Shown piece by piece: positions 1 to 7,445 of a DNA stretch of 64,000 bases. Each line of letters begins with the position of its first letter. The first letter of the stretch is position 1. Position numbers and translations under genes: made by a program. Origin of the DNA: Bacteroidia bacterium (GTDB lineage Bacteria > Bacteroidota > Bacteroidia > Bacteroidales > Dysgonomonadaceae); contig BNXH01000001.1 in NCBI GenBank assembly GCA_025999435.1, positions 19,391 to 83,390 on the forward strand, read 5' to 3'. A model generated the notes under the pieces. The model did not search any database and was not told the DNA's origin. It saw nothing but the letters and a program-made list of their open reading frames with translations.

Positions 1-87
1 ATGCAAAAATACAGATTTACTAATAAAATAACGTAGATGAATCGTTTAAAGTTCTCTAGTTTTAGTCCTTACGCGTGATAATTTACT

Positions 88-95
88 TATTTTTG
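88..95 (+). promoter_or_regulatory. Putative -7 box upstream of yicC
   Basis: The 8-mer TATTTTTG fits the Bacteroidota -7 consensus TAnnTTTG and lies 22 bp before the yicC start. No convincing TTG/TTTG -33 element is seen 17-23 bp upstream, so this is a weak call. Confidence 0.35.
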
Positions 96-117
96 TACCA
101 AAATTAAAAATATAAGC

Positions 118-990
118 ATGGTACAATCAATGACTGGCTTTGGAAAAGCCTCTGCCGAGTTCGATAAAAGGAAGATTACAGTTGAAGTAAAGTCTCTTAA
201 TAGCAAGCAACTGGACCTATCAGTCCGTCTTCCGAACTTATATAAAGAAAACGAAATGACCGTGCGAAATCTTTTGTCACGGGTGTTAGAGCGTGGCAAA
301 ATAGATTTTTTGATATATGTGGAAAATATAGGAACAGAAACGGCGACTCAGATCAATCAGGTTCTGTTGGAAGGTTACTATCTTCAGATAAAAGAATCGG
401 CGGAAAGGTTAGGTATCGATACTCCACAAGACTGGTTTCAGGTATTACTCCGGATTCCGGATGTACTGAAATATGAAACTCAGGAAGTAGATGAGGAAGA
501 ATGGGCGTTTGTAATGAAGATTATCGAGGATGCCTTGAACCAACTACAATCGTTCCGCAAACAAGAAGGGAACATGTTGAACAGGCTGTTTGAAGAAAAG
601 ATAGCTAATATATCCGCATTACTATCTGATATAGAACCTTATGAAGCTGAACGTGTGGAAAAAGTAAAAGGACGCATCACGGAAGCTTTGCAAAAAATAG
701 AAGATTTCGACTATGATAAAAACCGGTTCGAGCAGGAAATGATCTATTATATCGAAAAACTGGATATAAACGAAGAAAAATCCCGTTTATCGAATCACAT
801 GAAATATTTTTTAGAGACAATAAATACAGGTGCGGGGCAAGGGAAGAAACTTGGATTTATTGCTCAGGAAATGGGGCGGGAGATAAACACGATGGGCTCG
901 AAATCGAATCATGCGGAAATGCAACAGATTGTTGTTCGCATGAAAGACGAGTTGGAGCAAATAAAAGAACAAGTATTAAACGTCCTTTAA
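118..990 (+). CDS. yicC: YicC family endoribonuclease
   Basis: A 290-residue protein of the YicC/YloC family, usual length about 290. The N-terminal YicC_N domain starts with the family signature MTGFGKA (residues 5-11). The C-terminal DUF1732 domain carries the conserved NTMGSKSNH block near residues 260-268. Family members are cytosolic; E. coli YicC is an endoribonuclease implicated in small-RNA turnover. The ATG at 118 is preferred over Met5 because family members normally have about four residues before MTGFG. It begins a same-strand run with gmk 12 bp downstream, a pairing common in bacteria. The exact RNA targets here are unknown. Confidence 0.9.
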   Translation: MVQSMTGFGKASAEFDKRKITVEVKSLNSKQLDLSVRLPNLYKENEMTVRNLLSRVLERGKIDFLIYVENIGTETATQINQVLLEGYYLQIKESAERLGIDTPQDWFQVLLRIPDVLKYETQEVDEEEWAFVMKIIEDALNQLQSFRKQEGNMLNRLFEEKIANISALLSDIEPYEAERVEKVKGRITEALQKIEDFDYDKNRFEQEMIYYIEKLDINEEKSRLSNHMKYFLETINTGAGQGKKLGFIAQEMGREINTMGSKSNHAEMQQIVVRMKDELEQIKEQVLNVL

Positions 991-1002
991 TCTATCGGTG
1001 GA

Positions 1003-1566
1003 ATGGGTAAATTAATCATCTTTTCGGCTCCATCGGGATCGGGTAAATCTACTATTGTCAATTATTTACTCTCTCAAAATATAAATCTGCAATTCTCGAT
1101 ATCTGCAACCAGCCGTCTTCCCAGAGGAGAAGAAAAGCATGGTATAGAATACTATTTTCATACTCCGGAAATCTTTCGTGAAAAGATTGCAAATGGAGAG
1201 TTTCTTGAATATGAAGAGGTTTATAAAGATAAGTTCTACGGAACTTTAAAATCGGAAGTAGAACGGATATTGAATAACGGGGGCAATGTTATCTTTGATG
1301 TAGATGTTGTAGGCGGATGTAATATTAAAAAATATTATGGAGATAAGGCCTTGTCGGTATTTATAGAACCACCCTCAATAGAGGAGCTTCGCAACCGGCT
1401 TGAAAAAAGAGGAACAGACTCGCCGGAGGTGATCGAAGCACGAGTAGCAAAGGCAGAGCAGGAAATAACATATGCATCCCGGTTTGATGTTATTATTAAA
1501 AACGACGATCTGGAGGAGGCAAAGGCAAAGGCTTTAAAAATTGTAACTGAATTTCTGAATAAATGA
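1003..1566 (+). CDS. gmk: Guanylate kinase
   Basis: A 187-residue guanylate kinase that phosphorylates GMP to GDP in purine salvage and synthesis. The P-loop PSGSGKST is at residues 10-17, followed by the GMP-binding TSRLPRGEE block near 36-45 and the GIEYYF motif typical of the family. Length is close to the usual ~190-205. It sits directly after yicC, and its stop overlaps the nadD start by 4 bp (ATGA), so the genes are probably translationally coupled. Confidence 0.95.
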   Translation: MGKLIIFSAPSGSGKSTIVNYLLSQNINLQFSISATSRLPRGEEKHGIEYYFHTPEIFREKIANGEFLEYEEVYKDKFYGTLKSEVERILNNGGNVIFDVDVVGGCNIKKYYGDKALSVFIEPPSIEELRNRLEKRGTDSPEVIEARVAKAEQEITYASRFDVIIKNDDLEEAKAKALKIVTEFLNK

Positions 1567-2138
1567 ATATCGGTATATTTTCAGGATCTTTTAACCCTAT
1601 ACATGTGGGGCACGTCATTTTGGCTAACTATATTGTCGAATTCACAGAGATAGATGAAATATGGTTTCTGGTGAGTCCTCAGAATCCGTTGAAATCTGAG
1701 GATGAACTGTCAGACGAACAATCACGGTTGGAAATGACTAAGCTTGCCTTGCAAAAATATGCAAAGTTTAAAGTAAGCGACTTTGAGTTCTCCATGCCAA
1801 AACCGTCGTACACAATAGATACACTCAGATCCTTACGGGAAAAATATCCGGACGATACCTTTTTGTTAATTATTGGCGCTGACAACTGGAATGTATTTGA
1901 GAGTTGGAGGGAATACGATAAAATATGGGAAGAGTTTGCACTGAAAGTATACCCGCGATTAGGCTCACGCATTACGATCCCTAATAAATTGAAATATAGG
2001 GTAGAGGCACTGGATTCTCCGATTGTAGAAATGTCGTCTACATTTATCCGGGAGAGTATAGCAGAAGGAAAAAATATAAGCGCGTTTTTGCCGGAAGGCG
2101 TATATGAATATATTATAGAAAAAGGGCTTTACAAATGA
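1563..2138 (+). CDS. nadD: Nicotinate-nucleotide adenylyltransferase
   Basis: A 191-residue NadD that adenylates nicotinate mononucleotide in NAD synthesis. The nucleotidyltransferase signature GSFNPIHVGH spans residues 8-17 and supplies the (H/T)xGH motif. The C-terminal SSTFIRE motif starts near residue 158 and is the conserved ISST.(I/V)R phosphate-binding element. The start overlaps the gmk stop by 4 bp, making this a tight gmk-nadD pair. Confidence 0.93.
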   Translation: MNIGIFSGSFNPIHVGHVILANYIVEFTEIDEIWFLVSPQNPLKSEDELSDEQSRLEMTKLALQKYAKFKVSDFEFSMPKPSYTIDTLRSLREKYPDDTFLLIIGADNWNVFESWREYDKIWEEFALKVYPRLGSRITIPNKLKYRVEALDSPIVEMSSTFIRESIAEGKNISAFLPEGVYEYIIEKGLYK

Positions 2139-2176
2139 GAAAACGGGATTCGTTTTCATATGCTGAATAAAAATGA

Positions 2177-3391
2177 ATGAAAGAAACTTTAAATATTCAT
2201 ATTGAAGACTATAATTATAACTTACCTGAGGAACGAATAGCAAAATATCCGTTGGATAGGAGGGATCAATCGAAATTACTTGTTTACAAAGGTGGTGAAA
2301 TCACAGATGATATTTTTTGCAATCTGGGTGGTTATCTTCCCGATAACAGTCTTATGATATTCAATAATACGAAGGTCATTCAGGCACGTTTACATTTTAA
2401 TAAAAGTACAGGTGCGCGGATTGAAATATTTTGTCTGGAACCATACCTGCCAAATGACTATCAGGTTAATTTTCAGCAGACTCATAAATGCTCTTGGGTT
2501 TGCCTTGTCGGGAATCTGAAAAAATGGAAAGAGGGTGGTCTTTCAAAAGAGATCGTTCTAAACGGTGAAAAGGTTATAATTGTAGCCAACAGGATACAAT
2601 CGCACGGAGATTCCCATATTATAGAATTTGAATGGGATAAGCCGGTTTCTTTTTCAGAAATACTTGAAGTAATGGGAGAATTGCCTATTCCTCCTTATTT
2701 GAACCGGGATACAGAAGAGAAAGATAAACAAACCTATCAGACTGTCTATTCCAAAATAGACGGATCGGTGGCAGCCCCGACAGCGGGACTACACTTTACG
2801 CCGGAGGTCTTCGATTCTCTCAAAAACAAGGGGATAGGAACAGCCGAAATAACCCTGCATGTAGGAGCGGGAACTTTCAAGCCTGTAAAATCGGAGCAAA
2901 TAGCAGATCATGTGATGCACGCTGAGTTTATATCCGTCAGGAAAGAGATTATAGAGCAACTGTTAAATCATAACGGAAAGATTATAGCAGTAGGGACAAC
3001 TTCGGTTCGCACCTTGGAAAGCCTTTATTATATTGGACAAATATTGGAAGAAGACGGAAGTCCGGATAGCTTAAAAGTTTGGCAATGGCAACCCTATGAA
3101 AGTGAAAAGAAAGTGACGGTGAAGCAGGCTTTGGAAAATATAATTTCATATCTCGACAAGAATAATTTATCGTCTCTGATTTCCGAGACGCAAATAATGA
3201 TTGCTCCGGGCTATACTTACCGGATAGTAGACGGCATTATTACCAATTTTCACCAGCCAAAGAGTACATTGCTTCTGCTTGTCTCTGCGTTTTTAGGCAA
3301 TACGGATTGGAAAAATATATATCAACATGCTATGGAAAACAATTATCGTTTTTTGAGCTATGGAGACAGTTCCCTGCTGTTGAAAGAATAA
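2177..3391 (+). CDS. queA: S-adenosylmethionine:tRNA ribosyltransferase-isomerase
   Basis: A 404-residue QueA, which transfers and isomerises the ribosyl of SAM onto preQ1-tRNA to give epoxyqueuosine. Visible family motifs are APTAGLHFTPE near residue 200, TLHVGAGTF, GTTSVRTLES and TNFHQPKSTLLLLVSAF near 355. It is about 50 residues longer than the E. coli enzyme; as I recall, Bacteroidota versions carry an internal extension. It lies 38 bp after nadD. The stop codon abuts the stop of the convergent tamL gene with no spacer, so the two mRNAs must overlap at their 3' ends. Confidence 0.93.
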   Translation: MKETLNIHIEDYNYNLPEERIAKYPLDRRDQSKLLVYKGGEITDDIFCNLGGYLPDNSLMIFNNTKVIQARLHFNKSTGARIEIFCLEPYLPNDYQVNFQQTHKCSWVCLVGNLKKWKEGGLSKEIVLNGEKVIIVANRIQSHGDSHIIEFEWDKPVSFSEILEVMGELPIPPYLNRDTEEKDKQTYQTVYSKIDGSVAAPTAGLHFTPEVFDSLKNKGIGTAEITLHVGAGTFKPVKSEQIADHVMHAEFISVRKEIIEQLLNHNGKIIAVGTTSVRTLESLYYIGQILEEDGSPDSLKVWQWQPYESEKKVTVKQALENIISYLDKNNLSSLISETQIMIAPGYTYRIVDGIITNFHQPKSTLLLLVSAFLGNTDWKNIYQHAMENNYRFLSYGDSSLLLKE

Positions 3392-5686
3392 TCAGAACGG
3401 ATAGCCAATACCAAAGTGGAAGGCCATATTTTTCAATGGTTTTTTGAACAAAACAAAACGATCGGATTGATCCCGTCCCGGATCATATGCTTTTGTCCCC
3501 AGGTCGAAACGTAGAAGGAGAAACCCTAAATCCAGTCTAAGTCCCAATCCGTAAGCAACTGCTATTTCTTTGTAAAAGCTATTAAAAGCGAATTGTCCAT
3601 CCGGTTGGCTATCATAATTTTTCAATGTCCATATATTTCCGGCATCGATAAATTGAGCAAATTCAAACAGTTCGCTGACCTTCATCCTGTTTTCTATACT
3701 GAACTCGAGTTTCATATCTCCGGTCTGATTTACAAAGTCGGCTTCCATCCCGTCTTGTATCGATCGTTTATAAGATCCCGGTCCTAAAGACCGGGTACTC
3801 CAACCTCTCACGCTATTCGCTCCTCCTGCAAAAAAACGTCGTTCGAAAGGAAGAACATCCGAATTCCCATATGGATGGGCAAGCCCTAATCCTACATGAT
3901 ATGCCAGTGAATGCCTTTTTGAAAAATAAAATGTACGGGCATAATCAATACTACCTTTCACATATTCGGCATAGACCACTCCCAGTATGTTTTTTTGACC
4001 GTATTCATCGGGTTTTGCTCCATTTAAGGAAGTTACCAGCCGGGGTATGGCTCCTGCCACTTCAAATGATCCCCTGAGGGTGAATGTCGGATATAATGTA
4101 GTAAAACGGCGGCTGTTGACTAAAGTGAATGAATAAGCAGTGCGTGCAACAAGCTGGTTGTTATAGCTTTCTTTTAATAGTGGGTTTTTTGAGATATTTG
4201 AATAGAGAGTATCAGACATCCAGGGCATCCGGATGTAGTTTATGTCTATCACATCTAAGCTGTGGCGTAGCATGTTTCTTTTTGAAGACCAGCCGTAAGT
4301 GATCGTCCCATTAAAGAACTGACGTGTATATTCCGGCCGATGCTGATTGTTTAGTCCAATAGAGAATTGTGTTGTTGCAGAAGGTTGTTCGCGCCAACTC
4401 TTCTGTAGCCATGGTAGTAAAAACATCGGGAAGGAAAGGCTGGTTTCTATACCATATTCGTAGAAGCTCTGGTTCATCAGGTCGGTATTTTTACTTCCTG
4501 TAATAAATTCATAAGCTCCTTTTAATTTAATATTTAGTCTCTCGCCTCCATTGAATAGATTCTGATGCTGATAAGATATACTGGGTGCAATACCGAAATC
4601 TCCGGCCGAGTTTGTTCCATCTATGGCTGTACTGAACCAGTGAACATTTGCCGGTAATAATGTGATAATAGCGTCAAGTTTCGTACTATCTCCGGATGAC
4701 GGATGGACATCTATATTTGTTTGTTTTATAGCTCCCATATTATTGTATCCTTCGTAAGTTCGATTTAAAGCATAGTCTGAGAAATAAGAATCTTTTTGTA
4801 AAAAGTTATTCCGTGTTATCGTAGAATTCCGCAGGAAATTGTTTCGCCCGCGAATGATTTTTATTCCTTTTATTTCTGTGGTATCTGCATTCCTGAAAAA
4901 CCACCGGTTGCCGACTTGTCGCCCGTCTGTGGATGAATTTAAAGTATTCAAACCGGAAATTACAGTTATATTATTTATTTTGTAGCGTATATGTGAAAGA
5001 CTGTCTTTCCTCGGATAGACATCCATATACAAGTCTACTTCGTGTGAGTTTAATGTAGTATCTGCCTTAAAATACAGATATTCTTTAGAGAAATCAAAGT
5101 AGCCTACGTTTCTCATAATGTTATTTACTTGTAGCCGCTCTTGTTCTAACATCTCCACATCGAACATATCTCCTTCGCTCAATAAGGGTTTTATCGGGAT
5201 GCGACTCATAATTCGTGTCATGGTGGTATCGCTGAGTGTATACCGATAGTTACGGATAAGATAAGGAATTCCGCCTTTGAGATCGTATGTTACAGACATT
5301 TTTTTGCCTTTGGTTTTTAGAGTCATATCTACCCGGGCATCCAGATATCCCTGATTATTTAATTGTTTCTTTAACTGGTTTACTGAGATAGCAGTCTGAG
5401 TATTACTGAATATTACGGGTGCCTGCCCTATTTTTCTTATCATCCTTGTCGTCCATTTACTGGTATCTTGACCGGCCATATTATATATTCCTAAACCGAC
5501 TTTCCCCAAAAACAGAAAACTTGAATTGGGTTGTTGCCTTACAAAATCCTCTAAATCAGACGTCGCGTTTTTTGTGTCGTGTTTCACGTTGAAGCCATCC
5601 AACAGGTAACTACCTTCAGGTATGTTCTTAGTGGTGTTGCATGCCATAAAAACAAGTAACAGTATATATACGATTTTGTGCTTCAT
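3392..5686 (-). CDS. tamL: TamL-type outer membrane lipoprotein (BamA/TamA superfamily)
   Basis: A 764-residue Omp85-superfamily protein. The N-terminus is a lipoprotein signal with lipobox FMAC and Cys16 as the predicted lipidation site; this lipid anchor is the mark of Bacteroidota TamL. POTRA-like beta-alpha repeats occupy roughly residues 25-330, and a 16-strand barrel follows. Near residue 640 the sequence SVRGW matches the VRGF-like tip of the lid loop of Omp85 barrels. The protein ends in an aromatic-rich strand with terminal Phe, as outer membrane proteins do. Its role is presumably assembly or insertion of surface proteins together with a TamB, which is not in this window. It has a near-leaderless promoter. 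Confidence 0.85.
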   Translation of the reverse strand: MKHKIVYILLLVFMACNTTKNIPEGSYLLDGFNVKHDTKNATSDLEDFVRQQPNSSFLFLGKVGLGIYNMAGQDTSKWTTRMIRKIGQAPVIFSNTQTAISVNQLKKQLNNQGYLDARVDMTLKTKGKKMSVTYDLKGGIPYLIRNYRYTLSDTTMTRIMSRIPIKPLLSEGDMFDVEMLEQERLQVNNIMRNVGYFDFSKEYLYFKADTTLNSHEVDLYMDVYPRKDSLSHIRYKINNITVISGLNTLNSSTDGRQVGNRWFFRNADTTEIKGIKIIRGRNNFLRNSTITRNNFLQKDSYFSDYALNRTYEGYNNMGAIKQTNIDVHPSSGDSTKLDAIITLLPANVHWFSTAIDGTNSAGDFGIAPSISYQHQNLFNGGERLNIKLKGAYEFITGSKNTDLMNQSFYEYGIETSLSFPMFLLPWLQKSWREQPSATTQFSIGLNNQHRPEYTRQFFNGTITYGWSSKRNMLRHSLDVIDINYIRMPWMSDTLYSNISKNPLLKESYNNQLVARTAYSFTLVNSRRFTTLYPTFTLRGSFEVAGAIPRLVTSLNGAKPDEYGQKNILGVVYAEYVKGSIDYARTFYFSKRHSLAYHVGLGLAHPYGNSDVLPFERRFFAGGANSVRGWSTRSLGPGSYKRSIQDGMEADFVNQTGDMKLEFSIENRMKVSELFEFAQFIDAGNIWTLKNYDSQPDGQFAFNSFYKEIAVAYGLGLRLDLGFLLLRFDLGTKAYDPGRDQSDRFVLFKKPLKNMAFHFGIGYPF

Positions 5687-5690
5687 CTTA

Positions 5691-5720
5691 CAAAGATATA
5701 ATGTTTAACAAATTGACAAA
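5691..5720 (-). promoter_or_regulatory. Promoter of tamL, near-leaderless
   Basis: On the minus strand, TTTG (5717-5720) is followed after 18 bp by a perfect TATCTTTG (5691-5698). This matches the Bacteroidota -33/-7 pattern. The expected transcription start falls at about 5686-5688, which is the tamL ATG itself, so the message would have almost no 5' leader. Confidence 0.5.
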
Positions 5721-5906
5721 GCAGAGATGTCAGTAATATAGGGCAAAAAAAAATTTAACCCCTACCGGAATAAACAGTTAGCAGTAGTGAGTAGTCAGTA
5801 GTGAGCGCTCAGAACTTAAAATTTAAAACTCATAACTTTTTAACTCCTGCCTTTCTTTTAACTAAAAAGTAACAAACCTCTACAGTCAACAGTTATCAGT
5901 CAACAG

Positions 5907-6140
5907 TCAACAACTTGTACCTCGTATCTCGTCTACTCGTAACTGTTTCCAAAAAGTAACAAACTTCTACAACTATTTTTTAGCTTTTAGCCGTTAGCCC
6001 CTTGCTCGCGCAGCTACCCTCTTTGTCATCCTGACCGCAGGGAAGGATCCCGATCCCCGGAAGACAGGAGATGCTTCCTCTCGTCAGCATGACAAACCAG
6101 AATTTAACTAAAAAGTAACAAACTTCTACAGTTAGCAGTA
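5907..6140 (+). repeat. Long direct repeat, copy A
   Basis: About 230 bp that recurs in the same orientation at 51228-51472 with only scattered differences and one small insertion. It includes the CTCGTATCTCGTCTACTCGT segment, the AAAAAGTAACAAACTTCTAC motif and the REP-like inverted sequence at 6022-6096. Confidence 0.8.
6022..6096. repeat. REP-type inverted repeat, TTTGTCATCCTGA family
   Basis: Starts TTTGTCATCCTGA and ends GTCAGCATGACAAA, forming an imperfect palindrome of about 75 bp. Related copies are at 29841-29913, 47783-47863 and 51356-51430. Such dispersed palindromes are common in Bacteroidota intergenic DNA. Confidence 0.75.
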
Positions 6141-6167
6141 AACAGTAGTCAGCCAACAAGACCTTTT

Positions 6168-6267
6168 CGTCATTGCAAATTCGAAGAATCGGCGGAGCCA
6201 ACAGGAGTGAAGCAATCCAGAGTATTGATTATTAATGGATTGCTTCGGGTAAACCCTCGCAATGACG
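6168..6267. repeat. REP-type inverted repeat, CGTCATTGCG family, copy 1
   Basis: A palindrome of about 100 bp beginning CGTCATTGC and ending CTCGCAATGACG, with the inner pair GAAGCAATCC and GGATTGCTTC. Further copies are at 6633-6732, 7098-7174 and 35797-35899. Confidence 0.75.
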
Positions 6268-6312
6268 AGAGAAAAACTCCTTCCTCCTTTTAACTAAAAA
6301 GTAACAAACTCC

Positions 6313-6582
6313 CATAGTACATGACAAAAAATATTTTATATATATTTAAAAGGCTTATTATGTTGCCCTTACAGGGCACGGTTCCCTAGTCTGTCATCTC
6401 ACCGGGGAGTTACCCCGGGCTGGGATATATCAGGCTTTCAGCCTGTTTCTTTCCACGATGCCCTGAAGGGGCTACATAATATAGCCCAATGGCGACGCCT
6501 TGGGTGGGAAAACGAAATCTCCTGAAACCGCACCCTGTAAGGGCAATATAAGATTTTGTAATATTTTTTGTCATGTACTATG
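6313..6582. mobile_element. 270-bp MITE-like element, copy 1
   Basis: The ends are perfect 23-bp inverted repeats starting CATAGTACATGACAAAAAA. The 8-mer CAAACTCC directly flanks both sides (6305-6312 and 6583-6590), which is a target-site duplication. The interior is a chain of short hairpins: GCCCT-TAC-AGGGC, CAGGCT-TTC-AGCCTG, GCCCTGAAGGGGC and CCCAA-t-GGC/GCC-TTGGG. No transposase is encoded. It is a non-autonomous element whose mobilising transposase is unknown. Confidence 0.8.
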
Positions 6583-6632
6583 CAAACTCCACACTCAGTA
6601 GTCAACAGTCAACAGTAAACAGTCGGCCTTTT

Positions 6633-6732
6633 CGTCATTGCGAATTTGAAAAATCGGCGGAGCCAACAGGAGTGAAGCAATCCAGAGTATTGATTATTAA
6701 TGGATTGCTTCGGGTAAACCCTCGCAATGACG
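6633..6732. repeat. REP-type inverted repeat, CGTCATTGCG family, copy 2
   Basis: Near-identical to the copy at 6168-6267, 465 bp downstream of it, as part of the local tandem duplication. Confidence 0.75.
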
Positions 6733-6777
6733 AGAGAAAAACTCCTTCCTCCTTTTAACTAAAATGTAACAAACTCC

Positions 6778-7047
6778 CATAGTACATGACAAAAAATATT
6801 TTATATATATTTAAAAGACTTATTATGTTGCCCTTACAGGGCGCAGTTCCTTCGGTTGTCATCTCACCGGGGTGTTACCCCGGGCTGGAATATATCAGGC
6901 TTTCAGCCTGTTTATTTCCACGATGCCCTGAAGGGGCTACATAATATAGCCCAATGGCAACGCCTTGGGTGGGAAAACGAAATCCCCTGAAACCGCGCCC
7001 TGTAAGGGCAATATATGATTTTGTAATATTTTTTGTCATGTACTATG
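6778..7047. mobile_element. 270-bp MITE-like element, copy 2
   Basis: Same length, orientation and terminal inverted repeats as the copy at 6313-6582, and flanked by the same CAAACTCC 8-mer (6770-6777 and 7048-7055). The identical flanks show that this copy arose by duplication of the surrounding ~465-bp unit rather than by a second insertion. A few internal bases differ between the two. Confidence 0.8.
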
Positions 7048-7097
7048 CAAACTCCACACTCAGTAGTCAACAGTAAACAGTAAACAGTCGGCCTTTT

Positions 7098-7174
7098 CGT
7101 CATTGCGAACGGAGTGAAGCAATCCAGAGTATTGATTATTAATGGATTGCTTCGGGTAAACCCTCGCAATGACG
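7098..7174. repeat. REP-type inverted repeat, CGTCATTGCG family, copy 3
   Basis: A shortened relative of copies 1 and 2: the segment between CGTCATTGCGAA and GGAGTGAAGCAATCC is deleted, while the closing CTCGCAATGACG is kept. Confidence 0.7.
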
Positions 7175-7417
7175 TGCGACAGTCATCAGTCAACAACTCG
7201 TACCTTGTACCTCGTATCTCGTCTACTCGTAACTTTTAACTAAAATGTAACAAACTCCACACTCATTTTCAAATTTGCTAATTCGCTAATTCGCTAATTT
7301 GCTAATTGTCTATTATAGATAAAACTAGCGCCATTCTTCATTTTTAATTTTTCATTTTTTTTGATGGGTTGCCCTGGTGACATTGCTCTAAAGATAGGAT
7401 AGTTTGCTCTTTTTTAG

Positions 7418-7425
7418 TATTTTTG
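7418..7425 (+). promoter_or_regulatory. Putative -7 box of uvrA
   Basis: TATTTTTG fits TAnnTTTG and lies 20 bp before the ATG at 7446. Transcription would begin near 7432, downstream of the in-frame ATG at 7404, so this element favours the 7446 start. No clear -33 partner is seen. Confidence 0.4.
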
Positions 7426-7445
7426 TATCCATTTTCCGAAAAGCC

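Larger units (their letters stand above)
5740..7375. repeat. Intergenic repeat island 1 (no genes)
   Basis: About 1.6 kb without a credible gene. It is built from copies of a TTTAACTAAAAAGTAACAAA-like motif (near 5858, 6103, 6290, 6752, 7228), GTCAACAGT-type simple repeats, two 270-bp MITE-like elements, one TTTGTCATCCTGA-type inverted repeat and three CGTCATTGCG-type inverted repeats. A unit of about 465 bp is tandemly duplicated (roughly 6145-6610 and 6611-7075). The outer ends carry inverted AGGGCAA motifs (5740-5746 and 7369-7375) next to A/T runs. Much of it recurs at 51.0-51.7 kb. Small reading frames in it are accidental translations of the repeats. Confidence 0.8.

Noticed and set aside
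1-36. Short frame starting with ATG at base 1 (11 codons, then TAG)
   Set aside because: Far too short, no motif, and followed by the yicC promoter region. The left edge appears to be intergenic.
5850-6320. Possible CRISPR array from the repeated AACTAAAAAGTAACAAAC motif
   Set aside because: Spacing between copies is irregular, sequences between them are themselves repeats, and there are no cas genes.
6573-6758. Small frames inside repeat island 1 (also 5980-6201 and 6912-7196 on the minus strand)
   Set aside because: They translate REP and MITE sequence, and similar frames recur wherever the repeats occur. No promoter or family support.
7404-7445. N-terminal extension of UvrA from the ATG at 7404
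   Set aside because: Hydrophobic residues absent from the family, and the ATG lies above the putative transcription start. Similar upstream extensions were rejected for uvrB, hdrC, punA, the beta-barrel gene, the glycosidase and the radical SAM gene.
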